Origin: Pseudodesulfovibrio aespoeensis Aspo-2 | GTDB lineage: Bacteria > Desulfobacterota > Desulfovibrionia > Desulfovibrionales > Desulfovibrionaceae | Reading direction: 5' to 3' | Assembly: GCF_000176915.2 (NCBI RefSeq) | Contig: NC_014844.1 | Location: 2,728,001 to 2,792,000 of the forward strand | Length of the DNA stretch: 64,000 nucleotides | In this document: in pieces, positions 54,995 through 64,000 of the stretch | Position numbering within the stretch: the stretch's first letter is position 1 | Layout: every line of letters starts with the position of its first letter | Position numbers and translations under genes: made by a program | Notes under the pieces: model-generated | Database searches by the model: none | The model's input: only the letters and a program-made list of their open reading frames with translations | What the model was told of the DNA's origin: nothing

Positions 54995-56299
54995 CTAGTC
55001 GCGCGAGGAGCGGTTGCCGCTTTTGCGGGTCTTGGGAACGATGAGCACGCGCTTCATGGGGCCGTCGCCCTTGGAGCGGGTGAAGACATCCTCGTTGTCC
55101 TGCAAGGCCAGATGCACCACGCGCCGGTGATAGGAAGACAGGGGCTTGGTGGACTGGGTGCGGCCCATGGACCCGGCCTTTTCAGCAAGGTGCCAGGCCA
55201 CCTGACGCAGCTTGTCGTCCTGGCGCTCGCGGTAGTCGCCGGTATCCACCTGGATGCGCACCGAGGCTTCCATCTTGCGGGAGACAAGGCGGTTGACCAG
55301 ATACTGGATGGAGGAAAGGGTCTGCCCTTCACGTCCGATGATCAGGCCGCTGTTCTCCTCGTCGTCGATGAAGACCTTGACCCGGTCGGATTCAAGGGTG
55401 ATGTCGAGCTTGGTCTCGCCGATGATGGGGGTGAGCAGCTGGACCATGACCTCGTGCACGATCTTTTCAAGGATGACCGGATCAAAATCGGCCATGTTGG
55501 CGCGCGGCTGGTCGTCGAATTCTTCCATATCACGGACAACGGGTTCGCGGGGTATGGCGTCGCGGGGCATGGACTCGCGGGGTCCGCGATCAGGCCGGTC
55601 GCCGTTGCGCACCCTGTCCTGACGGGGTTTTTCCGGACGAGTCCTGTCCTGACGGGGCTTCTCGGAGCGCGGCCTGTCCGAGCGGGCTTTCTCGGAACGC
55701 TGGCCGTTGCCGCGCTGTCCGTCAGGCCGCTGACCTTCGCGCTGACCTTCGCGCTGTCCTTCGCGCTGGCCTTCGCGCTGGCCTTCACGTTGCCCTTCGG
55801 GACGGCCTTCGCGCTGCCCTTCGGGACGGGGCTTGCGCTCGCGGGGCTTGCGAGGAGGTTTGGCCGTCTGGTCCACGTTGCCGTTGATATCGTCTTCGGG
55901 CTCGGCTGAGAGGAAGGCGGGCTGCCTGTCGGGATCGGGCTGACTGTCAGGATCGGGCTGCCGCTCCGGGGCGGGCTCGGGGCGACGGGGCTTTCTCCCC
56001 TCCCCATCGGGGCGCGGTGCGGGCTTGGCCTTGGGCTCGGGCTTGCGGTCCTCGGCCTTGGGGGTGGTCTCCCGCTGTTCCCGCTCGGCCTCGCCGTTGA
56101 GGATGTCCGTGGTGTTGACCTGGGCGCGAGGGCGCGCCTTGACCATGGCCTTCTTGACACCCATGATGCCGAAGATGCCGGTGGAGCCGCCGCCAACAAT
56201 CTCTATCTCCAGGCGGTCACGCTTGAGGTTGAAGTAGTCGCAGGCGTTTTCGATGGCTTCGTCCAGGTTCTTGCCCTGGAATTCCTTGAAGTCACTCAT
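54995..56299 (-). CDS. jag: Jag/KhpB RNA-binding protein
   Basis: 434 aa. Jag_N domain at the N terminus (GKNLDEAIENACDYFNL), a long charged disordered linker, then a KH domain (GLIIGREGQTLSSIQYLVNR) and an R3H domain (STKPLSSYHRRVVHLAL). Usual Jag proteins are about 200-300 aa; the extra length is the linker (about residues 75-265) with EGQREGQREG-type repeats encoded by 12-bp DNA repeats (about 55736-55820). Found next to yidC as in most bacteria. Confidence 0.94.
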   Translation of the reverse strand: MSDFKEFQGKNLDEAIENACDYFNLKRDRLEIEIVGGGSTGIFGIMGVKKAMVKARPRAQVNTTDILNGEAEREQRETTPKAEDRKPEPKAKPAPRPDGEGRKPRRPEPAPERQPDPDSQPDPDRQPAFLSAEPEDDINGNVDQTAKPPRKPRERKPRPEGQREGRPEGQREGQREGQREGQREGQREGQRPDGQRGNGQRSEKARSDRPRSEKPRQDRTRPEKPRQDRVRNGDRPDRGPRESMPRDAIPREPVVRDMEEFDDQPRANMADFDPVILEKIVHEVMVQLLTPIIGETKLDITLESDRVKVFIDDEENSGLIIGREGQTLSSIQYLVNRLVSRKMEASVRIQVDTGDYRERQDDKLRQVAWHLAEKAGSMGRTQSTKPLSSYHRRVVHLALQDNEDVFTRSKGDGPMKRVLIVPKTRKSGNRSSRD

Positions 56300-56344
56300 G
56301 TGTCTATCCTTCAGTGCCGGGGATGGAGGCCCCCGGGGGCGGTA

Positions 56345-58009
56345 TTAGGCTTTTGCGGCCGCTTTCTTTTTTGAGGATCTGACGATCAGCAGCTGCTGTC
56401 CGATGGAGAGGACGTTGTTGAGCAGCCAGTAGATGACCAGACCGGACGGAAACTGCAGGAACATGAAGGTGAAGACGACCGGCATAAGCATCATGATCTT
56501 CTGCTGGGTCGGATCGCCCGCGCTGGGGGTCATCTTCTGCTGCAGGAACATGGTCGCGCCCATGATCAGGGGCGTTACATAGTACGGGTCCTTGGCCGAG
56601 AGGTCGGCCAGCCAGGGCAGGTCGGTGAAGGGCACATTGGCGATGAACGGGGCGTGCCGCAGCTCGACCGCGCCGAGCAGGGCCTTGTACAGGCCAAAGA
56701 AAACCGGAATCTGGACGACCATGGGCAGGCAGCCACCCATGGGGTTGACCTTGTAGGTCTTGTACAGGGCCATGGTCTCCTGGTTGAGCCGCTGCTTGTC
56801 GTCGCCGTACTTCTCGCGCAGCTTCTGGACCATGGGCTGGAGCTTCTTCATCTGCTCCATGGAGGCGTAGCTGCGCTGGGACAGGGGCCAGAAGATGAGC
56901 TTGATGACGATGGTCAGCAGGATGATGGCAATGCCGTAGTTGTGGACGTAGTCGTAGAAGAAGTTCAGGCCGATGAGCAGCGGCTTGGCCAGGAAGTCGA
57001 ACCAGCCGAAATCCACGGCTTTCTCAAGCTGGTTGGGCATGGTGGCCAGCATGTCGCGGTCCGTGGGTCCGAGAAAGTAGGACGCCTTGACCGTCTTGGT
57101 GACGTTGGGCAGGAAGGTGGCGTCCTCGTTGACGGCCATGCGGAAGATGTCGTCCTGAACTCCGGCGGAAAGGGTCGCGCTCTCGCTGGCCGGGATGATG
57201 GCAAACAGGAAGTAGTTGGACTCCACGGCCCCCCACTTGAGCCCCGATGGAGAGGTTATCCCTGTTTCCTTGAGGTCGTCGCGGTCGCTCATCTCTTCGC
57301 GGCCATCGGCGCTCAGGTAGGCCACCTTGGTCGGGTTGTAGCTGTCGTCCTCGGCAGACATGGACTTGGCTGCCGCAGTGAAGGACACGGCTCCCTCGAC
57401 GCCCGTGTTCCCCAGGGTGGTGACCATGGCCGACTCGGTGATGTGGTAGGTGGCCGGGTCGAATGTCAGGGTGCGCTCGATGCGGAAATCGCCGGACTGG
57501 CCGGAGAAGGTCAGGGTCTTGACACCATCGCCCTCGCCCAGGGCGAGGTTTGACCCGGCAAAGGCCCACTCACCGCGCTGCCAGGTGTGGAATTCCTTGT
57601 CGCCCGCGGTCAGGATCAGCCCGAGCGGTCCCTTGGCAAAGGCGTTGGCACCGATCAGATCGACGTTGGGGGAATCGGGCTTGATGGTCTCCCGATAGTT
57701 CTTGAGGATGAATTTTTCGAGAATGCCGCCCTGGGAGTTGAAGACCGCCGTATACAGGGGCGTGTCCACGGTTACGGCAACGCCTGCGGTGGCGATGAAA
57801 TCACCGGCTGGGACGCCATGCGCCTGAGTGACGCCGGCGGCGTCGCTCTGGCTGGAGAGCGCTACGGCCCTGCGCTCGGCCTCGACCGCCTTGCGTGCCA
57901 CCTCCGCCTGCTCTTCAGCCGAAGGAGCCATGAGGTACTGCCACCCGAAGATGACGATAAAGCTCAGGGCCAGGGCAATGACAAGACGGATTTGCTCCTT
58001 CTTTTCCAT
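56345..58009 (-). CDS. yidC: membrane protein insertase YidC
   Basis: 554 aa from ATG 58009 ([20 protein letters not shown]). Inserts proteins into the inner membrane with SecYEG or alone. N-terminal anchor, large periplasmic beta domain (about 60-340), then the five-helix insertase core ([38 protein letters not shown]). Basic C-terminal tail ([11 protein letters not shown]). Overlaps the end of yidD by 46 bp. Confidence 0.95.
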   Translation of the reverse strand: MEKKEQIRLVIALALSFIVIFGWQYLMAPSAEEQAEVARKAVEAERRAVALSSQSDAAGVTQAHGVPAGDFIATAGVAVTVDTPLYTAVFNSQGGILEKFILKNYRETIKPDSPNVDLIGANAFAKGPLGLILTAGDKEFHTWQRGEWAFAGSNLALGEGDGVKTLTFSGQSGDFRIERTLTFDPATYHITESAMVTTLGNTGVEGAVSFTAAAKSMSAEDDSYNPTKVAYLSADGREEMSDRDDLKETGITSPSGLKWGAVESNYFLFAIIPASESATLSAGVQDDIFRMAVNEDATFLPNVTKTVKASYFLGPTDRDMLATMPNQLEKAVDFGWFDFLAKPLLIGLNFFYDYVHNYGIAIILLTIVIKLIFWPLSQRSYASMEQMKKLQPMVQKLREKYGDDKQRLNQETMALYKTYKVNPMGGCLPMVVQIPVFFGLYKALLGAVELRHAPFIANVPFTDLPWLADLSAKDPYYVTPLIMGATMFLQQKMTPSAGDPTQQKIMMLMPVVFTFMFLQFPSGLVIYWLLNNVLSIGQQLLIVRSSKKKAAAKA

Positions 58010-58260
58010 GGAATGATTCTCGCTTTGAGTTTGTCGGTGGGCCAAATGGCCGGGACGGGGTCATAGCCCCCGCGACACAGAGGCTGGCAACGAAGGAGGC
58101 GCCACGACACAAGAAGGCCGCCCTTGAACGCCCCGTGGCGGGTGACAGCTTCCCTGGCGTACTCTGAGCACGTCGGAGAGAACCTGCACGCCGGGGGCAA
58201 CAGGGGGGAGATGAGTTTTTGATAAAACCAAATGAGCGCCAGAAAAAGTGAGCGCATCAT
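57964..58260 (-). CDS. yidD: membrane protein insertion efficiency factor YidD
   Basis: 98 aa from ATG 58260 ([20 protein letters not shown]). The family signature [19 protein letters not shown] and GGYDPVP are present. The C terminus is longer than in many YidD proteins because the frame runs on over the yidC start. It lies 7 bp after rnpA. Confidence 0.92.
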   Translation of the reverse strand: MMRSLFLALIWFYQKLISPLLPPACRFSPTCSEYAREAVTRHGAFKGGLLVSWRLLRCQPLCRGGYDPVPAIWPTDKLKARIIPWKRRSKSVLSLPWP

Positions 58261-58267
58261 TTCCTCT

Positions 58268-58735
58268 CTAAGAGGCCGCCGCTTCCGCCTTGGCGCGGGA
58301 TAAAAGCGGAGAGAACTCTTCTGTGGCAAGGGCGAGGGTCAGCTGGCTGGCCTCAAGGTTCCGCTTGGGAACGACAACGATATCAAGAGGCAGTTCGAAG
58401 TCGTACTGATGCAGCCTGAAGTACTCGCGCACCACCCTTTTGATCCGGTTGCGCGCCACCGCGTTCCCCATTTTCCGACTGACGGTCAGGCCGAGACGCA
58501 GGCCACTGGGGCCGTCGTCGCGTCGCAGCACGAACAGAATGAAACGCTTGGTGAACCGCTTCCTGCCGTGCTCGTAACATGCCGTGAATTGGGGGCTGCC
58601 AAGCAGTCGGCGCTCCTTGTCCCAGACTAGACGGTTAATCTCTTGCGCCCTTTGGCGCGACGGCGACGGAGCACCGCGCGACCGTTTTTGGTGCGGGAGC
58701 GCACCAGGAAACCGTGGGTCCGCTTGCGACGGCAT
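58268..58735 (-). CDS. rnpA: ribonuclease P protein component
   Basis: Protein subunit of RNase P. Conserved region: [40 protein letters not shown] (RNR motif). The frame has no ATG, GTG or TTG between the rpmH stop and the conserved region; the only usual start is ATG 58735, inside rpmH, giving 155 aa with an Arg/Pro-rich N-terminal extension that overlaps rpmH in another frame. A start at ATT (58639) would give a normal-length protein of about 123 aa. Both are possible. Confidence 0.9.
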   Translation of the reverse strand: MPSQADPRFPGALPHQKRSRGAPSPSRQRAQEINRLVWDKERRLLGSPQFTACYEHGRKRFTKRFILFVLRRDDGPSGLRLGLTVSRKMGNAVARNRIKRVVREYFRLHQYDFELPLDIVVVPKRNLEASQLTLALATEEFSPLLSRAKAEAAAS

Positions 58736-58761
58736 TTGCTGGGCTGGTAGGTACGTTTCAT
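58627..58761 (-). CDS. rpmH: 50S ribosomal protein L34
   Basis: 44 aa, [20 protein letters not shown] to KGRKRLTV, a classical bL34. GGAGATATTGAT lies before the ATG. First gene of the rpmH-rnpA-yidD-yidC-jag unit. Confidence 0.96.
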   Translation of the reverse strand: MKRTYQPSKCRRKRTHGFLVRSRTKNGRAVLRRRRAKGRKRLTV

Positions 58762-59005
58762 ATCAATATCTCCTGAGAGTAGAATTTCATGGGAAAAAAC
58801 TCTGTCGAACGGAAGCATATAACCGGAGCCACCACGCCAGTCAAGACCAAAATCGGCGGGCGTCCCGGTTTCGCGGCCTGACAGGGCTTCCTCGCGACCG
58901 CGGAATCTGCTACAGGTTTTTGCATCGGATGGCGAGACTTTTCTTGCGCCTCTTTCACCGGCCCTGGCGGGCGTCCACCCATTACATAAGATTATAGGAG
59001 CAACC

Positions 59006-59659
59006 ATGGACAAGCCCATAGACGCATACTGGGACCTCGCGCTTCGCGAACTCAAGCTGCAACTCTCAGGCAACGGCTTTGACGTGTATCTGGCCGATAC
59101 GGCCCTGGCCGCCGGGGATCTGGTGGTCAAAGAAATACTGCCGGAACTGAGCCCCAAGACCGTGTCCTGGGGCGGATCCGCCACTCTGCTGGCCACCGGC
59201 CTCTACGACCGGCTGCGCGCCAGCAGCGACCATGCGGCCATGGACCCGTGGGACCAGAGCCTCTCTGCCGACGAAAAATACGAACTGCGCCGCCGCGCCC
59301 TGCTGGTGGACTGTTATTTCACGGGCACCAACGCGGTCACCGCCGACGGCTGTCTGGTCAACCTCGACATGTACGGCAACCGCTGCGGGGCCATCACCTT
59401 TGGCCCCAAGAATGTCATCGTGCTCGTGGGCCGCAACAAACTGGTGCCCGATCTGGAGCGCGCCATGAACCGGATCAAGGAATACTCCGCCCCGATCAAC
59501 GCCATGCGCCTGGACATGAAGACCCCGTGCGCCAAGACCGGCACCTGCATGGACTGCGATTCGCCCCAGCGCATCTGCAATGTCTGGACGATCACCGAGA
59601 AATGTCTGCCCAAGGGACGCATCAAGGTGGTGCTCATCAACGAGGACCTCGGCTTGTAG
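59006..59659 (+). CDS. LUD-domain protein (LutC/YkgG-like)
   Basis: 217 aa with AGGAGCAACC before the ATG. The pattern [35 protein letters not shown] and [16 protein letters not shown] is that of the LUD (DUF162) superfamily. A C-terminal Cys cluster ([17 protein letters not shown]) may bind metal. Function not known; related proteins take part in lactate use. Confidence 0.88.
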   Translation: MDKPIDAYWDLALRELKLQLSGNGFDVYLADTALAAGDLVVKEILPELSPKTVSWGGSATLLATGLYDRLRASSDHAAMDPWDQSLSADEKYELRRRALLVDCYFTGTNAVTADGCLVNLDMYGNRCGAITFGPKNVIVLVGRNKLVPDLERAMNRIKEYSAPINAMRLDMKTPCAKTGTCMDCDSPQRICNVWTITEKCLPKGRIKVVLINEDLGL

Positions 59660-59769
59660 GCTGTGGAAAACATGTTCCAAACCCTGTTCCAAACCCTGTG
59701 CGCACGCCTGTTCCTTGTCGTGTTCAAACCGTGTTCCTTTCCGCTCCGGCGGGCCGGGAACCCGCGCCG

Positions 59770-60516
59770 ATGACCAAGCGCCATCTTTCCGCAGACCGCG
59801 CCTACCGCGACAGCGTCCAGCCCCGGACAGGCGAGGTCCGCTTCCAGGTGGCCGTGGAGCAGACCGACCTGCTGGTGGTGGCCGAGGCGGACATGCGCCA
59901 TGAGATGGCGGCCTTCGTGGCCCTGGCGCGCGGCGAGATCAAGACCTGGATCATGTTCCACCCGGAGTTCGCAGCCAGCCTGACCCCTGTCCACGTGCCC
60001 GATACCGCGCCCGACATCATCCGCGCCATGGCCGGGGCCGCCGCCCTGTGCGGGGTCGGCCCCATGGCCGCGGTGGCCGGAGCCGTGGCCCAGGCCGTGG
60101 CCGAGCGGTTTGTCGCTCGCAGCCCGAACCTGATTGTGGAAAACGGGGGCGACATCCACCTGTGCTCGACCCGCGAGCGCGTGGTGGCCCTGCTGGCCGA
60201 GCCGGATTCCGGGGCGCGCCTGGGCATCAGGCTTGAGGCCGGTGCCTTCCCGGTCTCCATCTGCTCGTCCAGCGGCACCATCGGCCACTCCCTCAGCCTG
60301 GGCAGCGGCGATCTGGTAGCCGTGCGCGCCAAGGACGCCCGACTGGCGGACGCGGCGGCCACGGCCCTTGGCAACCTGTTGCGCGGGCCGGGCGACATTC
60401 AGCGCGTGCTCGATCGCGCCGCCCAACTGGCCCAGTGCGGTCTCGGCGGGGTCTTTGCCCAGTGCGACTCGAAAATCGTTGCCTGGGGGGATTTGGAGTT
60501 GGTGGCCCTGGACTAA
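59770..60516 (+). CDS. UPF0280 family protein (ApbE-like fold)
   Basis: 248 aa from ATG 59770. The blocks GVGPMAAVAGAVAQAVAE, NLIVENGGDIHL, SSSGTIGHSLSLG and DAAATALGN are those of UPF0280, distantly related to the flavin transferase ApbE. Function unknown. The 110 bp before it contain a short direct repeat (GTTCCAAACCCT, near 59676 and 59688). Confidence 0.9.
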   Translation: MTKRHLSADRAYRDSVQPRTGEVRFQVAVEQTDLLVVAEADMRHEMAAFVALARGEIKTWIMFHPEFAASLTPVHVPDTAPDIIRAMAGAAALCGVGPMAAVAGAVAQAVAERFVARSPNLIVENGGDIHLCSTRERVVALLAEPDSGARLGIRLEAGAFPVSICSSSGTIGHSLSLGSGDLVAVRAKDARLADAAATALGNLLRGPGDIQRVLDRAAQLAQCGLGGVFAQCDSKIVAWGDLELVALD

Positions 60517-60534
60517 GAGGGACAGTTCACCGGA

Positions 60535-61188
60535 TCAATCCTTGCGCTTCATGACCTCGTGGACCAGATTGCGTTCAAGCAGCGTGATGATCCGGCCATC
60601 GTGTTCGTCGCGGCCCACGGCCAGCAGCCCCTGCCCGGCCAGCCCATGAATGTATTGCTCGATGCGGTCCGTGGTGGTGACAAAAGTGTCGGCCATGGAC
60701 TTGATGGCCGTGTCATAGCGCAGGGTCATGGTCCCGTTGGACGCGAAAAGGTCGAGGATACGGACCACGCCCATGCCGGTGCTCGGCACTTTCATGGCCT
60801 TCTTGGTGGTGGATTTGAGCCGGCTGACCAGCACGGTGATAATGGATGAGATGACCTTGGGCGAGTCGCGCATGTACTCCTCGAGGTCGTCCTTGGTGAC
60901 CACGATGACCTTGGAGTCCTCCAGGGCGATGGCCGTGGCCGTGCGGGAGTTGTCGTCGAGAAAGAGCGCCATCTCTCCAAAAATGGAAATGGGCTTGAGG
61001 ATGGCGAAGACCTTCTTGTGTCCCTCGATGATGCCGGATATCTCGATCTTGCCCTCGGTCAGGATGTAGGCCGCGTCGCCCCTGGTCCCCTCATTGAAGA
61101 CCACGTTGTGCTTGAGCACGTTGCGCATCAGGAAGTTGCCGTGGGAAACCTGCTTCATCTGGACGGTCTGCTGGTGGACGATGGTCAC
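60535..61188 (-). CDS. cyclic-nucleotide-binding regulator (Crp/Fnr-like)
   Basis: About 217 aa from GTG 61188 (AGGAGCAAC before it); the frame extends to 61233. N-terminal cNMP-binding domain (GDAAYILTEGKIEISG; ILKPISIFGEMALFLDDNSRTATAIA), long dimer helix, then a C-terminal segment resembling a winged helix (DTFVTTTDRIEQYIHGLAGQ). It may bind DNA, but the recognition helix is not typical of Crp. Confidence 0.85.
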   Translation of the reverse strand: MTIVHQQTVQMKQVSHGNFLMRNVLKHNVVFNEGTRGDAAYILTEGKIEISGIIEGHKKVFAILKPISIFGEMALFLDDNSRTATAIALEDSKVIVVTKDDLEEYMRDSPKVISSIITVLVSRLKSTTKKAMKVPSTGMGVVRILDLFASNGTMTLRYDTAIKSMADTFVTTTDRIEQYIHGLAGQGLLAVGRDEHDGRIITLLERNLVHEVMKRKD

Positions 61189-61261
61189 GTCGTTGCTCCT
61201 GTGATGAATCGTTGCCTGAAAACCCGGAACCACTGGCCTTTGAGGGTGCCGCGCACCGACA

Positions 61262-61567
61262 TCAGGACTTGTCGCGCGTTTGGCCCAGGACCGAGGCCAC
61301 CTTGGAAGCCATGCCGTCCTGTCGGCCCCGGCGACTGTCCGCCGTGAAGCTGACGTATATGCGGTCGAAATCCGGCTCCAGCTCCCGGTAGCAGGCGTTG
61401 ATCACGGCCATGACCTCGCCCCACTCCCCCTCCACCACCGTGCCCATGGGGCCGAGCTGAAAAGGCAGGCCCGACGCGCGGACAACCTCCACGGCACGGG
61501 CCACATAGGGCGCGAGCGACCCCGTCGCATGCAGTGGAAAGATGCTGAACTGGACGACGACGCTCAC
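61262..61567 (-). CDS. MTH1187 family thiamine-binding protein
   Basis: 101 aa, GTG start at 61567 overlapping the preceding small ORF by 4 bp. The pattern VVVQFSIFPL, PFQLGPMGTVVEGEWGEV is that of the MTH1187/YkoF-related thiamine-binding family (DUF77). Confidence 0.88.
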   Translation of the reverse strand: MSVVVQFSIFPLHATGSLAPYVARAVEVVRASGLPFQLGPMGTVVEGEWGEVMAVINACYRELEPDFDRIYVSFTADSRRGRQDGMASKVASVLGQTRDKS

Positions 61568-61698
61568 TGGCCACCTCCGGGTCTATTAATGAGAATGGCG
61601 TCCGGAATGGTCAGGGTCGTGACCCGGCCTGGGCCCGGCGCACCGGCCAGACACTGGACCAGGACAATCGGCGCGGACTCGAGGAAAATGCTTGGCAT
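61564..61698 (-). CDS. small protein (44 aa), hypothetical
   Basis: ATG 61698 (MPSIFLESAPIVLVQCLAG) is preceded by AAGGAGCGGCTC, a strong ribosome binding site, and the stop overlaps the next start in GTGA. The layout suggests translation coupled to the MTH1187 gene. No family recognised. Confidence 0.45.
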   Translation of the reverse strand: MPSIFLESAPIVLVQCLAGAPGPGRVTTLTIPDAILINRPGGGQ

Positions 61699-61825
61699 GA
61701 GCCGCTCCTTGCGCTGGCAGCGCGGCACCGAGGTTTCTCCACTCAGCCTTTTCTGCATCGCTGGCCGCAAAGAGTCAAGGCGGCACCCGCCCAGCCGACA
61801 GGGGAAAACGCAATGAGAGGGGAGT

Positions 61826-62584
61826 TCAACCGGCTCGTGAAAAACAGTCGTTCAGGAGGCACAGGAATCGGCCCATCATCTGCGGCCCAGGCAGGACGGG
61901 CAGCGGCCTGGCCCTGGCGGATCGCTCGGCAAGCAGGCTGAACACGAGGGGGACCACGCGCGAGTGCACCATTCCCTCGCCCGAAAAGGCCGCCAGCGCG
62001 CCGCCCGTGTCCACCGGATGCATGACCACCTCGTGGTCCTGATCCTCGGTGTACAAGGCAGCGCAACGGTCCGGCGCTGAGGTGACGAGGTATTGGCGGC
62101 AGGCCAGTGGCCGTTGGGCATGGATCAGGCAGGAGCCGTCGTGCAGGAACGGACAGGGAATGCCCAGCCCCCAGTATTGGCGGGCAAGGCGGCCCAGGGC
62201 GGCCCGATCCGTGGCCCCGGCGGAGAAGGTTGCGGTCAGCGGCGCGACCAGCCCGGCTCGGTCCAGGGCCAGGATCGCCCCGGTGAACCGCCTGACGATG
62301 CGGCTGCGCTGTGCAGCGGGCATGGCCCTGACCACATCGGCCAGATGAACGGCCTCATGCTCGCTGATGGGCACGAGTTGATGGCAACATCTGCCGCAGC
62401 CGGGGCCGCAACCGATGGCCTTGCCCGTGACGGCAAGGGTGCGCGCCGAATGGTCGTGGACCGCATCGGCCAGCGCGAAAATTGAGGGCAGCAGGCTGCG
62501 CACCGTGACAGTGCCGCCGGGCAGGGGCAGGTCCACCCGGATGGAATCGCCCAATCCGAAATCGAGCATGATCGAAGTCGCCAT
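61826..62584 (-). CDS. YkgJ-family cysteine cluster protein
   Basis: 252 aa from ATG 62584 (MATSIMLDFGLGD), GAGGCGG upstream. Cysteine cluster CGPGCGRCCHQL, then CPFL, CLIH and CRQY, the pattern of YkgJ-type putative zinc- or iron-binding proteins. Function unknown. The longer frame to 62671 is less likely. Confidence 0.87.
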   Translation of the reverse strand: MATSIMLDFGLGDSIRVDLPLPGGTVTVRSLLPSIFALADAVHDHSARTLAVTGKAIGCGPGCGRCCHQLVPISEHEAVHLADVVRAMPAAQRSRIVRRFTGAILALDRAGLVAPLTATFSAGATDRAALGRLARQYWGLGIPCPFLHDGSCLIHAQRPLACRQYLVTSAPDRCAALYTEDQDHEVVMHPVDTGGALAAFSGEGMVHSRVVPLVFSLLAERSARARPLPVLPGPQMMGRFLCLLNDCFSRAG

Positions 62585-63004
62585 AATTGCCGCCTCTTCG
62601 GGCACCGAGTGGTTCGTTGTGGTGCTCTTCATGGGGTCAAGACGTTTCCTGCGCCAATTGGCGGGCATCATTCAGGCTTTGCCCGGATGGTGTTGCGTGC
62701 GAAGCCAGCGGGTCATTTCTGCCTCTGGGACAACGGAATGCATCTAGCGTGCCGGGACACTTGAAAGATAATTGCAGATGCCTATTGATTTTGTTTGTAA
62801 AGCGGGATACTACATTGTTAATTAATTTTTCCGGGGGGTTATAGCACGAACTCGGAAAAAGGATGCCAAAGATGTCACGTTTACGGTATTCGTGCCATCA
62901 TTGATGGTTTAGGTCCGAGTTCGGGCGTGTGCCCGGCGGTTATGATTGAGGATAACGGTGTTCTCGTAAGTCATAACAGACTCATTTTATTACGGAGGTG
63001 TTCT
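62585..63004. other. divergent upstream region of the YkgJ-like and hydrogenase genes
   Basis: About 420 bp, AT-rich in the middle (62765-62835), and it should hold promoters for both directions. No clear sigma-54 or Fnr site was found by eye. The hydrogenase gene has GGAGGT 8 bp before its ATG. Confidence 0.5.
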
Positions 63005-63991
63005 ATGAAATTTTCCGTAGGTCATGGCAGGGACGGAGCCGTGGAACGGCTGGAAAAACGCGGCGTCACGCGCCGTGATTTCATGAAGTTCTGCGGAACC
63101 GTGGCCGCAGTGATGGGCATGGGACCGGCTTTCGCCCCGAAAGTCGCAGAAGCCCTCACCAGCGATACCCGGCCCGACGTTGTCTGGCTGCACAACGCTG
63201 AGTGTACCGGGTGTTCCGAGTCCATCCTGAGGACTGTCGAGCCTTACATCGACGCGCTGATCCTGGATTACATCTCGCTCAACTACCACGAGACCCTCAT
63301 GGCCGCTGCCGGTCATGCCGCCGAAAAGGCGCTGTGGGACACCGTTGCTGCGGGCAAATACGTTGCGGTCATCGAGGGTGGCGTGCCCACCGCTCCGGCC
63401 GGAACGGCCAACGAGCCCGGCGGACACGGCAAGGTCGGCGGTCACACCATGCTTGAAAACACCACCAAGGTTGTTGAAAAAGCCCTGGCGACCATCACCT
63501 ACGGCACCTGCGCCTCCTACGGCGGCGTGCAGAAGGCCGCACCGAACCCGACTGCCTGCAAAGGCGTCGACGAGCTGTTCCCCGGCAAGCCGATCATCAA
63601 CGTGCCCGGCTGCCCGCCCAACCCGTACTCCCTGGTCGGCACCATCGTGTACTATGTGACCAAGGGCGTGCCCGAGCTGGATTCCGTCGGTCGTCCTGTC
63701 GCCTTCTATGGCGAGTCCGTCCACGACAACTGCCCCAGGCAGGAATTCTTCAACATGGACCAGTTCGCCCCCTCCTTTGGTTCCGAGGAGGCTCGCAAGG
63801 GCTGGTGTCTGCGCAAACTCGGCTGCCGCGGTGTGGAGACGTACAACAACTGCCCCACCGTGAAGTTCAACCAGTACAACTGGCCCGTTCAGGCCGGCCA
63901 CCCCTGCATTGGCTGCTCGCAGCCCAATTTCTGGGACGGAGAGGACTGGGACGGCAAGACCTACTTCTATGCGGATCTCACCGATCTGTAA
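63005..63991 (+). CDS. hynB: periplasmic [NiFe] hydrogenase small subunit
   Basis: 328 aa from ATG 63005. Twin-arginine signal ([10 protein letters not shown]) for export with the large subunit. Cysteines of the proximal cluster in [18 protein letters not shown] and NVPGCPPNP; the medial/distal clusters in [26 protein letters not shown] and [13 protein letters not shown]. Length and motifs fit the Desulfovibrio-type periplasmic uptake hydrogenase. The large subunit gene should follow beyond the window. H2 oxidation would supply electrons for sulfate reduction and, if functional, for CO2 fixation. Confidence 0.95.
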   Translation: MKFSVGHGRDGAVERLEKRGVTRRDFMKFCGTVAAVMGMGPAFAPKVAEALTSDTRPDVVWLHNAECTGCSESILRTVEPYIDALILDYISLNYHETLMAAAGHAAEKALWDTVAAGKYVAVIEGGVPTAPAGTANEPGGHGKVGGHTMLENTTKVVEKALATITYGTCASYGGVQKAAPNPTACKGVDELFPGKPIINVPGCPPNPYSLVGTIVYYVTKGVPELDSVGRPVAFYGESVHDNCPRQEFFNMDQFAPSFGSEEARKGWCLRKLGCRGVETYNNCPTVKFNQYNWPVQAGHPCIGCSQPNFWDGEDWDGKTYFYADLTDL

Positions 63992-64000
63992 GACTGAGTC

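Noticed and set aside
53618-55909. 763-aa open frame on the + strand
   Set aside because: It is antisense to mnmE and jag in GC-rich DNA, lacks a ribosome binding site, and has a biased Gly/Ala composition.
59676-59700. Short tandem repeat GTTCCAAACCCT before the UPF0280 gene
   Set aside because: Two units only, no link to a known element.

Overview
The window comes from a Desulfovibrio-like sulfate-reducing deltaproteobacterium (Desulfobacterota). The flanks are GC-rich core genes: a GlmS-like SIS protein at the left edge, and on the right an rpmH-rnpA-yidD-yidC-jag-mnmE block, a LUD-domain protein, a UPF0280 protein, a cNMP-binding regulator, a YkgJ-type cysteine cluster protein and a periplasmic [NiFe] hydrogenase small subunit with a Tat signal. 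No rRNA, tRNA or CRISPR array was seen.

Between the flanks lies a large mobile region of lower GC. It starts about 30 bp past the conserved VTV codons of the GlmS-like gene, which is the geometry of a classical attTn7 site. A complete Tn7-type set follows: tnsA, tnsB, tnsC, tnsD (split by an IS) and tnsE. TnsA, TnsB and TnsD keep catalytic or zinc residues at the same or nearly the same positions as the Tn7 proteins. Matching Tn7-like ends lie at 961 (R end) and 48155 (L end), giving an element of about 47 kb.

Cargo, left to right: (1) a defence-like block, 10.3-18.1 kb, with a DUF6471 protein and a DNA methyltransferase facing a three-gene operon (PD-(D/E)XK-like protein, 219-aa middle protein, SMC-like ATPase) whose ATPase is broken by two copies of one IS; (2) a Calvin-Benson-Bassham gene set on the minus strand, 18.5-34.7 kb: geranylgeranyl-reductase-like flavoprotein, small ORF, transketolase, PGK, pyruvate kinase, class II aldolase, RPE, GAPDH, a sigma-54 activator, a PHP protein, then GlpX-type FBPase/SBPase, phosphoribulokinase, form II RuBisCO and CbbY. 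No CbbR is present. Instead there are two good sigma-54 promoter matches, one before each gene block, with the sigma-54 activator encoded between them; (3) a second, nested Tn7-like element (36074-47972) with a perfect CCTAT target duplication and no transposase, carrying a broken YgjP-like metalloprotease and a two-partner secretion pair (TpsB/TpsA), and punctured by IS3-, ISL3- and IS1595-family elements.

Past 48155 there are relics of further Tn7-like elements (L end at 51046, ATGTT, R end at 51052, a HipA fragment and a duplicated L-end segment), with an autotransporter gene between. The locus therefore looks like an attTn7 hotspot where elements accumulated side by side.

The main result is a near-complete CO2-fixation pathway, with its own sigma-54 control, carried as cargo of a Tn7-like transposon in a sulfate reducer. 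TnsD is interrupted, so the element is probably now immobile through the attTn7 route, while tnsABC+E look intact.
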